From NCBI GenBank assembly GCA_963676415.1, contig OY781097.1, forward strand, positions 2,604,001 to 2,668,000: a stretch of 64,000 nt of DNA, written 5' to 3'. Every line of letters starts with the position of its first letter. Position 1 is the first letter of the stretch. A model generated the notes under the pieces. The model ran no database searches. It was not told where the DNA came from and was given only the letters and a program-made list of their open reading frames with translations. The position numbers and the translations under genes were made by a program. This document shows positions 43,775 to 51,838 of the stretch, one piece after another. The stretch comes from G963662905 sp963676415. Lineage in GTDB: Bacteria > Bacteroidota > Bacteroidia > Bacteroidales > WRLA01.

Positions 43775-45133
43775 ATGAAGAGTACAAATGTATTAGTAAT
43801 TGGAAGTAGCGCAGCAGGTTTGGTTGCGGCTACAACAGGAAAAAGACTGTATCCCGATAAAAAGGTGACGGTAGTAACACGTATGCCCAAAACACTTATC
43901 CCATGTGGAATTCCTTATGTTTTTGGTTCGGTAGGATCGACAGATAACGACATTCTTCCTGCTGAGAAAATGTTTGAAAAATTTGGTATCGAAGCCATTC
44001 ACGATGAGGTGGTTTCCATCAACCGGGCAGCAAAAACCGTAAAACTGAGCGATGGCTCGGAGATCACTTATGAAAAACTTGTTCTGGGAACAGGTAGTCT
44101 GCCGGTTCGTCCGGCATGGCTCAAAGGAGCTGATCTGGATGGCGTTTTTACTGTACCCAAAAACAAGGTTTATCTGGATGATATGCAGAAAAAACTTGAA
44201 GGTTGTAAAAAGGTTATCACTATAGGTGCCGGATTTATTGGTGTTGAGATTTCTGATGAATTGCACAAAGCCGGAAAAGAAGTTGTGCTAATAGAGCGTT
44301 TGCCAAATATCCTTGGCCTTGCTTTTGACCCTGATATTGCGGTGCGTGCGCAGGACATCCTCTCCGAACGTGGCGTGGACATCCGTACCGGCATCAGCGT
44401 AAAAGAGATTTTCGGCAATGGAAAAGCAGAAGGCGTAATCCTGGATAATGGCGAAAAACTGGAAGCAGATGCAGTAATCCTTTCTTTGGGCTATGAGCCA
44501 AATTCAACCTTGGCAAAAGAAGCCGGATTGCAGGTAGATGACCGTGGTTTTATCCGCGTAGATGAGTATATGCGTACCGAAGATTGCGATATTTTTGCTG
44601 TGGGCGATTGTGCCGAAAAACGCGATTTTGTAACACGCAAAAAGTGCCCGGTAATGCTGGCTTCAACGGCATGTGCAGAAGCTCGTATCGCCGGAATGAA
44701 CCTCTATAAACTTTATGCCATTAAAACATTCAGCGGTACGATTTCAATTTTTGCTACGGCAATTGGTGATACCGGTTTTGGCGTTGCGGGCCTGACCGAA
44801 AGCATAGCCGAAAAAGAAAATTTCGACTATATCACCGGTGTTTTTGAAGGAATTGACCGTCATCCAGGGACATTAAAAGATACCCATAAACAGTATGTTA
44901 AGCTAATTGCAGGTAAAGAAAGTGGAGTGATACTTGGTGGTGAAGTAATGGGCGGACTTTCCGTTGGCGAGCTGACCAATACCATCGGCATTATGATCCA
45001 AAACCGTATGACTATCAACTCGCTGCTGACCGCACAAATCGGTACGCATCCGCTGCTTACAGCTTCTCCGGCAGGATACCCGCTCATTAAAGCCGCAGAA
45101 GATGCTTCAACAAAGTCAATGTTCAGGCATTAA
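43775..45133 (+). CDS. FAD-dependent pyridine-nucleotide oxidoreductase, CoA-disulfide-reductase/NADH-oxidase type
   Basis: 452 residues, normal length for the family. N-terminal FAD motif VLVIGSSAAGLVAA, active-site Cys44 in LIPCGIPY (the single redox Cys of CoADR, Nox and persulfide reductases), a second Rossmann motif VITIGAGFIGVEISDEL for NAD(P)H, the IFAVGDCAEKRD FAD contact, and a C-terminal dimerisation domain (from about 330). It reduces CoA disulfide, persulfides/polysulfide or oxygen with NAD(P)H; the exact substrate cannot be told. A TetR-type palindrome lies upstream and a NifX-like gene downstream. Confidence 0.88.
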   Translation: MKSTNVLVIGSSAAGLVAATTGKRLYPDKKVTVVTRMPKTLIPCGIPYVFGSVGSTDNDILPAEKMFEKFGIEAIHDEVVSINRAAKTVKLSDGSEITYEKLVLGTGSLPVRPAWLKGADLDGVFTVPKNKVYLDDMQKKLEGCKKVITIGAGFIGVEISDELHKAGKEVVLIERLPNILGLAFDPDIAVRAQDILSERGVDIRTGISVKEIFGNGKAEGVILDNGEKLEADAVILSLGYEPNSTLAKEAGLQVDDRGFIRVDEYMRTEDCDIFAVGDCAEKRDFVTRKKCPVMLASTACAEARIAGMNLYKLYAIKTFSGTISIFATAIGDTGFGVAGLTESIAEKENFDYITGVFEGIDRHPGTLKDTHKQYVKLIAGKESGVILGGEVMGGLSVGELTNTIGIMIQNRMTINSLLTAQIGTHPLLTASPAGYPLIKAAEDASTKSMFRH

Positions 45134-45200
45134 TACCGATTGCTTTTCTTCTCTTTTTTAAAAAATAAAGGGATGAAACATTGATAAATAGAAATAGTTG

Positions 45201-45208
45201 TATATTTG
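45201..45208 (+). promoter_or_regulatory. Promoter -7 element before the NifX-like gene
   Basis: TATATTTG fits the TAnnTTTG consensus, with ATTG at 45180-45183, 17 bases upstream. Transcription would start near 45215, just ahead of a terminator-like hairpin. Confidence 0.5.
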
Positions 45209-45220
45209 TATATATAAATG

Positions 45221-45250
45221 AAAGTCAGGTCTGCTATGGCCTGACTTTTT
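45221..45250 (+). terminator. Terminator-type hairpin between the reductase and NifX-like genes
   Basis: AAAGTCAGG (45221-45229) pairs with CCTGACTTT (45240-45248) and is followed by T residues. It may end the reductase transcript. It also lies in the leader of the NifX-like gene, downstream of the promoter at 45201, so it could act as an attenuator. Confidence 0.75.
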
Positions 45251-45264
45251 AAAATACAAAGAAT

Positions 45265-45690
45265 ATGAAATTGAGATTTGCCTTTGCTGCTTCCGGAGAA
45301 GGATTAATGAAAAACAGGCATTTTGGCGATGCCGAAAAATATCTTATTTATGAGCAGTCTGAAAATGGGCTGATTTGCACAGGCGAGATGGAAAACCGGA
45401 ACAAAGAACTACCGCATGGCGTAAAAAACAAGGCGGAAGTAATTGCCGGCGATCTTGCCAAAAAGGATATTCAGGTAGTAGTCTCACGGCAGTTTGGGAA
45501 AAATATAAGCCGCATCAACCATTTTTTTATTCCCGTCATCGTGCAGCAGGATGATCCTCAAGCTGCATCCGAAGTTCTTTTCAAACACCTGCATTGGCTT
45601 GAAGATGCCTGGAACCATAAAAAAGAAGATGGTTACAAACTTTTTCTCATAGAACAGGGAATTTTAAAAGTCCCTGTTAAAAAGCTGTGA
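45265..45690 (+). CDS. NifX/NifB-C-type dinitrogenase-cofactor-like protein
   Basis: 141 residues. The N-terminal strand MKLRFAFAASGEG and the HFGDAEKYLIYE block (ligand loop of the NifX/NifY/VnfX fold), plus VKNKAEVIAGDLAKKDIQVVV and SRQFGKNISRI, place it in the Fe-Mo-co-binding family. Stand-alone members occur in organisms without nitrogenase and may bind Fe-S clusters. No nif genes are near. Between a reductase and the hybrid kinase; convergent with the kinase (16-base gap). Confidence 0.82.
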   Translation: MKLRFAFAASGEGLMKNRHFGDAEKYLIYEQSENGLICTGEMENRNKELPHGVKNKAEVIAGDLAKKDIQVVVSRQFGKNISRINHFFIPVIVQQDDPQAASEVLFKHLHWLEDAWNHKKEDGYKLFLIEQGILKVPVKKL

Positions 45691-45706
45691 TATTTTTTTG
45701 AGTGCA

Positions 45707-48700
45707 CTATTTTTTGTTTCTCTCAATCAATTGCTGCATCATCTCAAAAAGCTCCTCTTTTTTAATAGGTTTGGTTATATATTCGTTGCAACCTGCCTCC
45801 AAGACTTTTTTGCGGTCATCAAACATACCATAGGCCGTTTGGGCAATGATAATCACGTCTTTATTAAAATCCCGTATGCTTTTTGCTGCTTGGCAGCCAT
45901 TCATATCGGGCATTTTAATATCCAGCAGGATAATGTCTGTTTCCGGATGCTGTTTAAGGAAATTAATACACTTCCTGCCGTTTGGGACAGCAGTAATTTT
46001 ATCCATTTCTTTTTTGAAAATGGTTTTAAAAAGCATAATGCTGGTTTCTTCATCTTCTGCAATGAGGATGTTGATATTTTGAAAGGCCGGGGAAGGGTTC
46101 TTTGCCAAGGTGGGTTTTAGGTGTTTTTTTTCTATGTGCTGTCTGTGATAATCAATCGTGAATTGAAATACGGTGCCTTTTCCTTCCTTGCTTTCCACCT
46201 GAATGCTCCCACCCAGCATTTCAGCATAAGCTTTTGAGATGGCTAAGCCCAGCCCACTGCCTTCATAAACTCTGGAGTCTTCAATATCAGCCTGTTCAAA
46301 ACGGTTGAAAATGGCATTTATGCGGTTTGCGGGAATTCCAATACCCGTATCCCGAACATAAAAGTCCAGTTTTTTATGATCATGAGATATGGTACAACCA
46401 AAGTTTATGGTTCCGTGATCCGTAAATTTTATCGCATTCTTAATCAGGTTGATCAGAATGCCCTCCAGCTTGTGCTTATCCGACAAAATGTTTGCCTCCG
46501 CAGCCGTCAGGCTTGTGTGGCTTGTCAATTCAATACCTTTCTTTTTTGCTTCGGGCTGGAAAAATTCAAATTGATCGTTCAGGATTTTATTTACGTTGAA
46601 CTCAGTTGATACAACTTCCTCCTGTCCCGATTCTATTCTGGAAATATCAATAATATCATTGATTGTATTCAACATCCGTTGTCCGCTTTTTTCAATGATG
46701 TTGATGTAGCTTTCTTGTTCATCTCCAGTAAGTTGTGGCTCTTTGAGGAGTTGGGTGAAGCCCAGGATACCGTTCATGGGCGTACGGATTTCATGGCTCA
46801 TATTCGACAGGAATGCACTTTTCAGGCGGTCACTTTCTTTTGCTTTTTCCAGTGCATCGCGCAGTTCCTGTTCCTTTTGTTTCATCTCGCTGATGTCTTC
46901 CGAAACCTTAATGTAGTTGATGATTTTCCCTTCTTTATTACGGATGGGGGATATGGAAGCTTTTTCCCAGAAAAGCTCACCGTTTTTCTTTTTGTTGTGG
47001 AATTCGCCATGCCATTCATCGCCTTTAGTAATGGTTTCCCATAAGTCAACGTAAGTATCAGGAGAAAAATGCCCCGATTTCATAATGCGGGCATTTTGCT
47101 TGAAAACTTCTTCTGTTTGATAGCCTGTTAGCTCAGAAAATTTTGGGTTGGCATATTCAATATTTCCGTCAAGGTCGGTGATTACAACTACCGCAGGGCT
47201 TTGCTCTACGGCAGTGCTGAGCTTGATCAGCTCTCTTTCTGATTTCTTGCGTTCCGTTACATTTCTCAGGACAAAAACCATGCCTGTAGGTTCGTTTTTG
47301 GCATTGCGCAAAACATCACCGTTTACCGAAATTTCAAAAAGTACCCCATCGCCAACATGCATTTGGTATTCCTTGAGCCCGAGCGCTTGTTCAAACATCA
47401 AGCGGGTGTTTCCTGCAACAATTTCTTTGTCTTTGTCTGCGATGAAATCCATCATGTTATGCCCGAGAACATCCTCTTTATTTAAAAATGGGAATGCCTT
47501 GCTTATGGCATCGTTCACAAAAACAATTTCGCCATTCAAATTAGTGCGGATTATAATATCCGGAACGGTGGCAATGAGCTTACGCGAGAGTTCCTCGCTT
47601 TCCCTTAGTTTCGCTTCTGCTTCTTTTCTGATGGTGATGTCGATGGCATTGCCAATAAGGGATTCCGGCTTTCCCTGCTGATCGTAAATAACTGTACGGT
47701 TTTCACTAATCCATCTGTATCCCTTGCGGGGATGTTTGAAGCGGTATTCCAGCGTTCTTTCGAAATCTTCCAGTTTACGGTTAATCAGCTTATTGACGTG
47801 GTCTTTTATTTTAAATAAATCGTCCGGATGAATACATTTAGCGGATAAGGCAAGCCCTTCTTTGATGAATTCTTCTGCATTATAACCGTACATGTCCTCA
47901 ACAGCAGGACTCAGGTAATCATAAGATGCGGTTTTGAGGTTGAGGTTGTAAATTGTTGCTACAGAGTTGTTTAAAACATATCTGAATTTTTCCTCACTTT
48001 TATGTAGTGCTTCTTCGGCTTGTTTGCGTTGTGATATGTCCCTGATTACCCCAATGGCGCCTGTAAAGCCCGGTATTTCATATTTCCGACCGCTCAGTTC
48101 GCCATAAAAAGTGCTTCCTGCTTTACGTTTCATTATAAATTGCAAATTAGTGGCAGGTTTTCCCGTGGCTATAGCACTTCCAAAGGCATTGAGGGCTTTC
48201 TCAATTTCAGGTTTTGGTAAATAATCATGAAAATGATTGCCCTGCATTTCTGCAGGAGAATATCCAAATATCCTCAAAGATGCAGGAGAGGTATAAGTGA
48301 TCTTTCCGTTAAGGTCGCACAGAAATATCATTTCATCAATTTGTTCCATAATATTTCTAAACTTTGTTTCGCTTGCTTCGGCAGTATTTTTGGCTTTTAC
48401 CAAGGATTTTGTGGCTTCTTTTAGTTGGCTGATATCAGTTATGGATACAAGGCTGTTCGTACTGCTGCCGGATGAAACAACCTGTATTATGGCATTGACG
48501 GTTTCTCCGTCTAAAGTTTGGTATTCGGTCTCTTTGGTAAAAGTGAGACCGCCTTTGGCTATACTCAGGAGCAGCTTCTTAAAGACATCAAAAGACTTTT
48601 CATTGAAAGTGTCTCCCAAACGCACGATAAGGTCTTCTTTTGAGTTTGCTTTAAACAGCTTAACTGTGGCCTGGTTCACATTTTTTATTAAAACGTCGTT

Positions 48701-50443
48701 TGCTAATGTTTGTACAAATTTCGGATGGTTGTTTAAGTAGGTTTCTAGGCTGCCTACTTCTTTTTTCTTGATTTCCAGCTTGGTTTTTATTACTGAAAGA
48801 TCTTCCTGCCATATGCTTACCGGACTGTATTCAAATAAGTTGCGAAAGAGGGCTTCATTCTGTTCGGCATGTTTTTTTGCATGTTCAAGCTCCTTGTTTT
48901 TGATTTCAAGAAATTTTGATGTTTCCTGTGTTTTTTTGAGGAAATCAATTTTAATAAGTGCCAGGTTTACTTGTTTTGCGACCGATTCAATAAATTCAAT
49001 TTCTGCATTGGTCCATTGTTTTTTATGCAGGATTTGATTCAGCGTAAATACATAAAACGAATCTTTCTCAAAAGCAAAAGGATACCAGATCAGGCTTTTA
49101 ATCTTAAAAGATTCGTGCAGCATCAGGCCGGAGCCATCTTTTAGAAAATCTTCCTGAATGCTGTCGAAATGACTTGACAGATGCTTTTTTGTCTCTAATA
49201 TTTTTTTGAAAGGCTGCTTGAAATGGTTCAGGGAATAAACACCTTTAGTCTCCTGTATATCTTCATGCTCAGTGCCCAGCCATTCACAAAGTCCAGTAAT
49301 TATGTTTTTCGGAAAAGAAACATGGTAAATCAGGCTTCTGTCTGCTTCCAAAGTTTCACCAAGAATCCGGTTGGCGTTGCTCAGCAGTTCATCGGTATTG
49401 TCGTTTTTGATAATGATTTCAGCAATCTCATTTAGTGCACGGGCAAATTTTAATTGTTTTTTTCGCTCGTTTTCCAGGCGCATTTTGTCGGTACGGTCGT
49501 TGATGTACGTTAAAAAATATGGGGCTTCCCCATCATCTTTAATAAGTTTTGATGAGATTTCAGCATAAATTACCGAACCGTTTTTGTGCAGATATCTCTT
49601 TGATATTTTGATTTCTGCTCCATCTTCATTCAGGATTTTTTGAACATGTTGCAGGCTGATTTCGCGATCATCCGGATGCGTAACTTCTGCCATTGTTTTT
49701 TCTTTGAGTTCCTCTTTCGTATAGCCAAACAGGCGGCACATTTCTTCATTTGCATCCAGAAGCCTGGATTCTGTGCTGATCATGCATGTCGCGATATTGG
49801 CAGAATAAAAAGCATTATTGAATTTTTGGTTGGCCTGCCTGAGTTTTTGCTCCGTGGCAGCCTGTTGGTTCATGAGTCGGATTTGTTTTAATTTTTCTTC
49901 TGCCTGGCTGCTGATCAGTTCCGCCAGCTTGCTGATAAACTGCACGGCGGCATTAAGGCTTTTGCTTTCAAAAGGGATCAGGCTTTCAGCGGCCTTCAGG
50001 AGCTTGTTTTCGTTAAGGCCAATTTTTTTTGCATATTCTTTTATTTCATGCGTATTCAGGTTTTTGTTTGTAATCTGGCCAATGCCAAAGTTTGCCAGAT
50101 GCCTGCCCTCAACAACAATAGGTGCAGCAGCAGTAATTATATCCTGCACAACGCAACTATGGCGTATCTGGGCTTTCTTTGTTTTTGCAACAAGCCGGAC
50201 TAGCTGCGCATCTGCATTCATACAATTTTGTTTGCCTTTCTCAGTAGAGCGCGCCAATGCGCAGAATTCCGTAAACCGCGAAGGTTCTGTAATGGGATTG
50301 CCACCCGGTTCGTAAATCAATGTTGGGATATTATAGCTGTTTGCAAAACCATCTTGTAGTTTTTGCAGGCTTTCTAGGGATATTAAATCGGTTAAGTAGT
50401 ATTTGTCTTCCTGATTTAACATGCTTGCACTGGTGTTTTTCAT
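45707..50443 (-). CDS. PocR/multi-PAS/GAF hybrid histidine kinase
   Basis: 1578 residues from MKNTSASMLNQEDKY; a longer frame (to 50596) would begin upstream of a TATATTTAC promoter-like site and is less likely. Order: PocR sensory domain (about 15-185, with Cys in CALARSTEKGKQNC and HSCVVQD), coiled coil, PAS/PAC (FGYTKEELKEKTMAEVTHPD), GAF (about 345-520), further PAS units (up to five: FGYSPAEMQGNHFHDYL, YGYNAEEFIKEGL, FLNKEDVLGHNM, TGYQTEEVFKQNA), HisKA with His in NMSHEIRTPM, HATPase (NLIKNAIKFTD, DTGIGIP, GSGLGLAIS) and a receiver (DIILLDIKMPDMNG). No membrane helix, so cytoplasmic. Output regulator not visible. Confidence 0.92.
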   Translation of the reverse strand: MKNTSASMLNQEDKYYLTDLISLESLQKLQDGFANSYNIPTLIYEPGGNPITEPSRFTEFCALARSTEKGKQNCMNADAQLVRLVAKTKKAQIRHSCVVQDIITAAAPIVVEGRHLANFGIGQITNKNLNTHEIKEYAKKIGLNENKLLKAAESLIPFESKSLNAAVQFISKLAELISSQAEEKLKQIRLMNQQAATEQKLRQANQKFNNAFYSANIATCMISTESRLLDANEEMCRLFGYTKEELKEKTMAEVTHPDDREISLQHVQKILNEDGAEIKISKRYLHKNGSVIYAEISSKLIKDDGEAPYFLTYINDRTDKMRLENERKKQLKFARALNEIAEIIIKNDNTDELLSNANRILGETLEADRSLIYHVSFPKNIITGLCEWLGTEHEDIQETKGVYSLNHFKQPFKKILETKKHLSSHFDSIQEDFLKDGSGLMLHESFKIKSLIWYPFAFEKDSFYVFTLNQILHKKQWTNAEIEFIESVAKQVNLALIKIDFLKKTQETSKFLEIKNKELEHAKKHAEQNEALFRNLFEYSPVSIWQEDLSVIKTKLEIKKKEVGSLETYLNNHPKFVQTLANDVLIKNVNQATVKLFKANSKEDLIVRLGDTFNEKSFDVFKKLLLSIAKGGLTFTKETEYQTLDGETVNAIIQVVSSGSSTNSLVSITDISQLKEATKSLVKAKNTAEASETKFRNIMEQIDEMIFLCDLNGKITYTSPASLRIFGYSPAEMQGNHFHDYLPKPEIEKALNAFGSAIATGKPATNLQFIMKRKAGSTFYGELSGRKYEIPGFTGAIGVIRDISQRKQAEEALHKSEEKFRYVLNNSVATIYNLNLKTASYDYLSPAVEDMYGYNAEEFIKEGLALSAKCIHPDDLFKIKDHVNKLINRKLEDFERTLEYRFKHPRKGYRWISENRTVIYDQQGKPESLIGNAIDITIRKEAEAKLRESEELSRKLIATVPDIIIRTNLNGEIVFVNDAISKAFPFLNKEDVLGHNMMDFIADKDKEIVAGNTRLMFEQALGLKEYQMHVGDGVLFEISVNGDVLRNAKNEPTGMVFVLRNVTERKKSERELIKLSTAVEQSPAVVVITDLDGNIEYANPKFSELTGYQTEEVFKQNARIMKSGHFSPDTYVDLWETITKGDEWHGEFHNKKKNGELFWEKASISPIRNKEGKIINYIKVSEDISEMKQKEQELRDALEKAKESDRLKSAFLSNMSHEIRTPMNGILGFTQLLKEPQLTGDEQESYINIIEKSGQRMLNTINDIIDISRIESGQEEVVSTEFNVNKILNDQFEFFQPEAKKKGIELTSHTSLTAAEANILSDKHKLEGILINLIKNAIKFTDHGTINFGCTISHDHKKLDFYVRDTGIGIPANRINAIFNRFEQADIEDSRVYEGSGLGLAISKAYAEMLGGSIQVESKEGKGTVFQFTIDYHRQHIEKKHLKPTLAKNPSPAFQNINILIAEDEETSIMLFKTIFKKEMDKITAVPNGRKCINFLKQHPETDIILLDIKMPDMNGCQAAKSIRDFNKDVIIIAQTAYGMFDDRKKVLEAGCNEYITKPIKKEELFEMMQQLIERNKK

Positions 50444-50732
50444 GCTTTCTTTTCTGTCACTAAAATAATTGTCCTGTCTCTGGCCAACTGCCGTAGCATG
50501 GTAAATATAACGTTTTTTTGGAATTGGTTCTCTATATACCTGTATTTTGTTTTTAACTATTGGTTTCTTTTTGGCTAATTTAATGATATTAAACAATATA
50601 GGTTAAGATGGTTTTAATTAAATGTGTTCATTGTTTGGGTAGTTTGTTGAATGGTTTTGTTCATGTATTTTCGCTATAAGAACGCAAAATGCAAATGCAA
50701 ATAGATAGCGGTTTGAGATAATAAGAGAGTAT

Positions 50733-50753
50733 TTAGTGCCTGTCCATATAGTC
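50733..50753 (+). repeat. Single TTAGTGCC-type element end
   Basis: TTAGTGCCTGTCCATATAG matches the right end of the element at 40522-40627. A matching opposite end is not found before inverted repeat copy B begins at 50826, so this may be an element truncated by the later arrival of that repeat. Confidence 0.4.
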
Positions 50754-50825
50754 GGGTTTCTGATTCAGAATGTTCGAGGTCGAGGCATTCTTGCAATGAC
50801 CAGATATGCCTAAAGGCAGTCTTTA

Positions 50826-51036
50826 TCCTGCTTTATTCATGCTTTAAATTCAGGTCAGATGTGAGGCGTCTAAAGCTGAAGATATAACGCCTGTTTCAAA
50901 GCTTTAGCAACGAAGCAGATGGCCTGATTTAATGCAATGTAAAATGCAAACAAATTCAATTTTAAGATATAAAATTAGTAAACACATAATTTTTAGCTGC
51001 TTACAATATTTTGTTTGCATTTTATGAATGGAGCAG
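50826..51036 (-). repeat. Inverted repeat copy B (211 bp)
   Basis: Reverse complement of copy A (43343-43556) with about 90% identity by eye; the 85-bp inner element is at 50940-51024 with intact TAAAATGCAAACAAA arms. Together with copy A it brackets a 7.3-kb segment holding the reductase, NifX-like and hybrid-kinase genes. The rest of the gap 50444-51162 shows no gene. Confidence 0.85.
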
Positions 51037-51162
51037 CTTATATGACTTATGCGTAGCAGTTTTCCCTTTTTTTTAGTAGTTAAACAGTTCAAAATCCCAA
51101 GTATTGGGGATTGTGGCCATTTTGCATTTGCCCTTCCTTTGCATTGTTTTAATCCTGATTCG

Positions 51163-51774
51163 ATGCAAATAAAGAAAAATGATATACACACTAAAGTTTT
51201 AAATGCTGCACGTTTGGAGTTTTTAAACAAGGGCTATAAAGGCACTTCCATGCGCAGTATTGCTGCCATGGCGGGTGTTAGCCTGAGCAATATCTATAAT
51301 TATTTTGCCAGCAAAGACGAAATCCTGCATGAAGTCCTTGCTCCTTTGATGGAAGCACTGGATCATCTGATGGAGGAGCATAATAAACCGGAGAATCTAA
51401 GCGCAGATATATTTATTTCAAAGGAATATCTCCATGAACAGATAAATCTTTTTGTGCACCTGATCCATACTTTTTGCGACGAGTTGAACCTCTTGCTTTT
51501 TCATGTGTCCGGATCTTCCTTTGAGGATTTTTATGATCGTTTTGCCAATATGCTTACCGAAAAAGGACTGGAGTATTATCAAATGATGAAGGAAAAGTAT
51601 CCGCAAACCCGGACGCATATTTCTGAATTCTTTTTTCATACAATGAGTTCATGGTGGCTGAGTATCATGGGAGAAATCGTTTCGCATAAACTCAATGAAA
51701 AGGAAATTGAAGGCTTTGTAACCGAGTACATGCTATTTGCAACTGCTGGATGGAAAGAAATAATGGGGTTTTGA
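51163..51774 (+). CDS. TetR-family transcriptional regulator
   Basis: 203 residues from MQIKKNDIHTKVLNAARLEF; the longer frame starts 38 codons upstream in sequence without TetR character. N-terminal helix-turn-helix (GYKGTSMRSIAAMAGVSLS, NIYNYFASKDEILHEVL); the C-terminal ligand domain is unassigned. It lies 64 bases before the ABC exporter genes, with an operator-like palindrome in between, and a matching palindrome is found before the reductase gene at 43775. It probably represses both and is relieved by a small ligand, perhaps the exporter's substrate. Confidence 0.9.
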   Translation: MQIKKNDIHTKVLNAARLEFLNKGYKGTSMRSIAAMAGVSLSNIYNYFASKDEILHEVLAPLMEALDHLMEEHNKPENLSADIFISKEYLHEQINLFVHLIHTFCDELNLLLFHVSGSSFEDFYDRFANMLTEKGLEYYQMMKEKYPQTRTHISEFFFHTMSSWWLSIMGEIVSHKLNEKEIEGFVTEYMLFATAGWKEIMGF

Positions 51775-51791
51775 TTTTTTTTTGAAACAAA

Positions 51792-51808
51792 AATGAACAT
51801 TGTTCTTT
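51792..51808. promoter_or_regulatory. TetR-type operator before the ABC exporter operon
   Basis: AATGAACATTGTTCTTT: arms GAACA/TGTTC around one base, with an imperfect outer pair. It sits about 30-47 bases before the first ABC gene. It resembles the perfect palindrome at 43606-43623. Confidence 0.6.
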
Positions 51809-51838
51809 TTTGAGCTTGGATAATTAAACAATAAATAA

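Noticed and set aside
45265..45690. Evidence of nitrogen fixation
   Set aside because: NifX-like proteins are common without nitrogenase; no other nif gene is visible.
50444..50596. 51-codon N-terminal extension of the hybrid kinase
   Set aside because: It carries no domain, is highly basic, and spans a TATATTTAC promoter-like site; MKNTSASML at 50443 is the better start.
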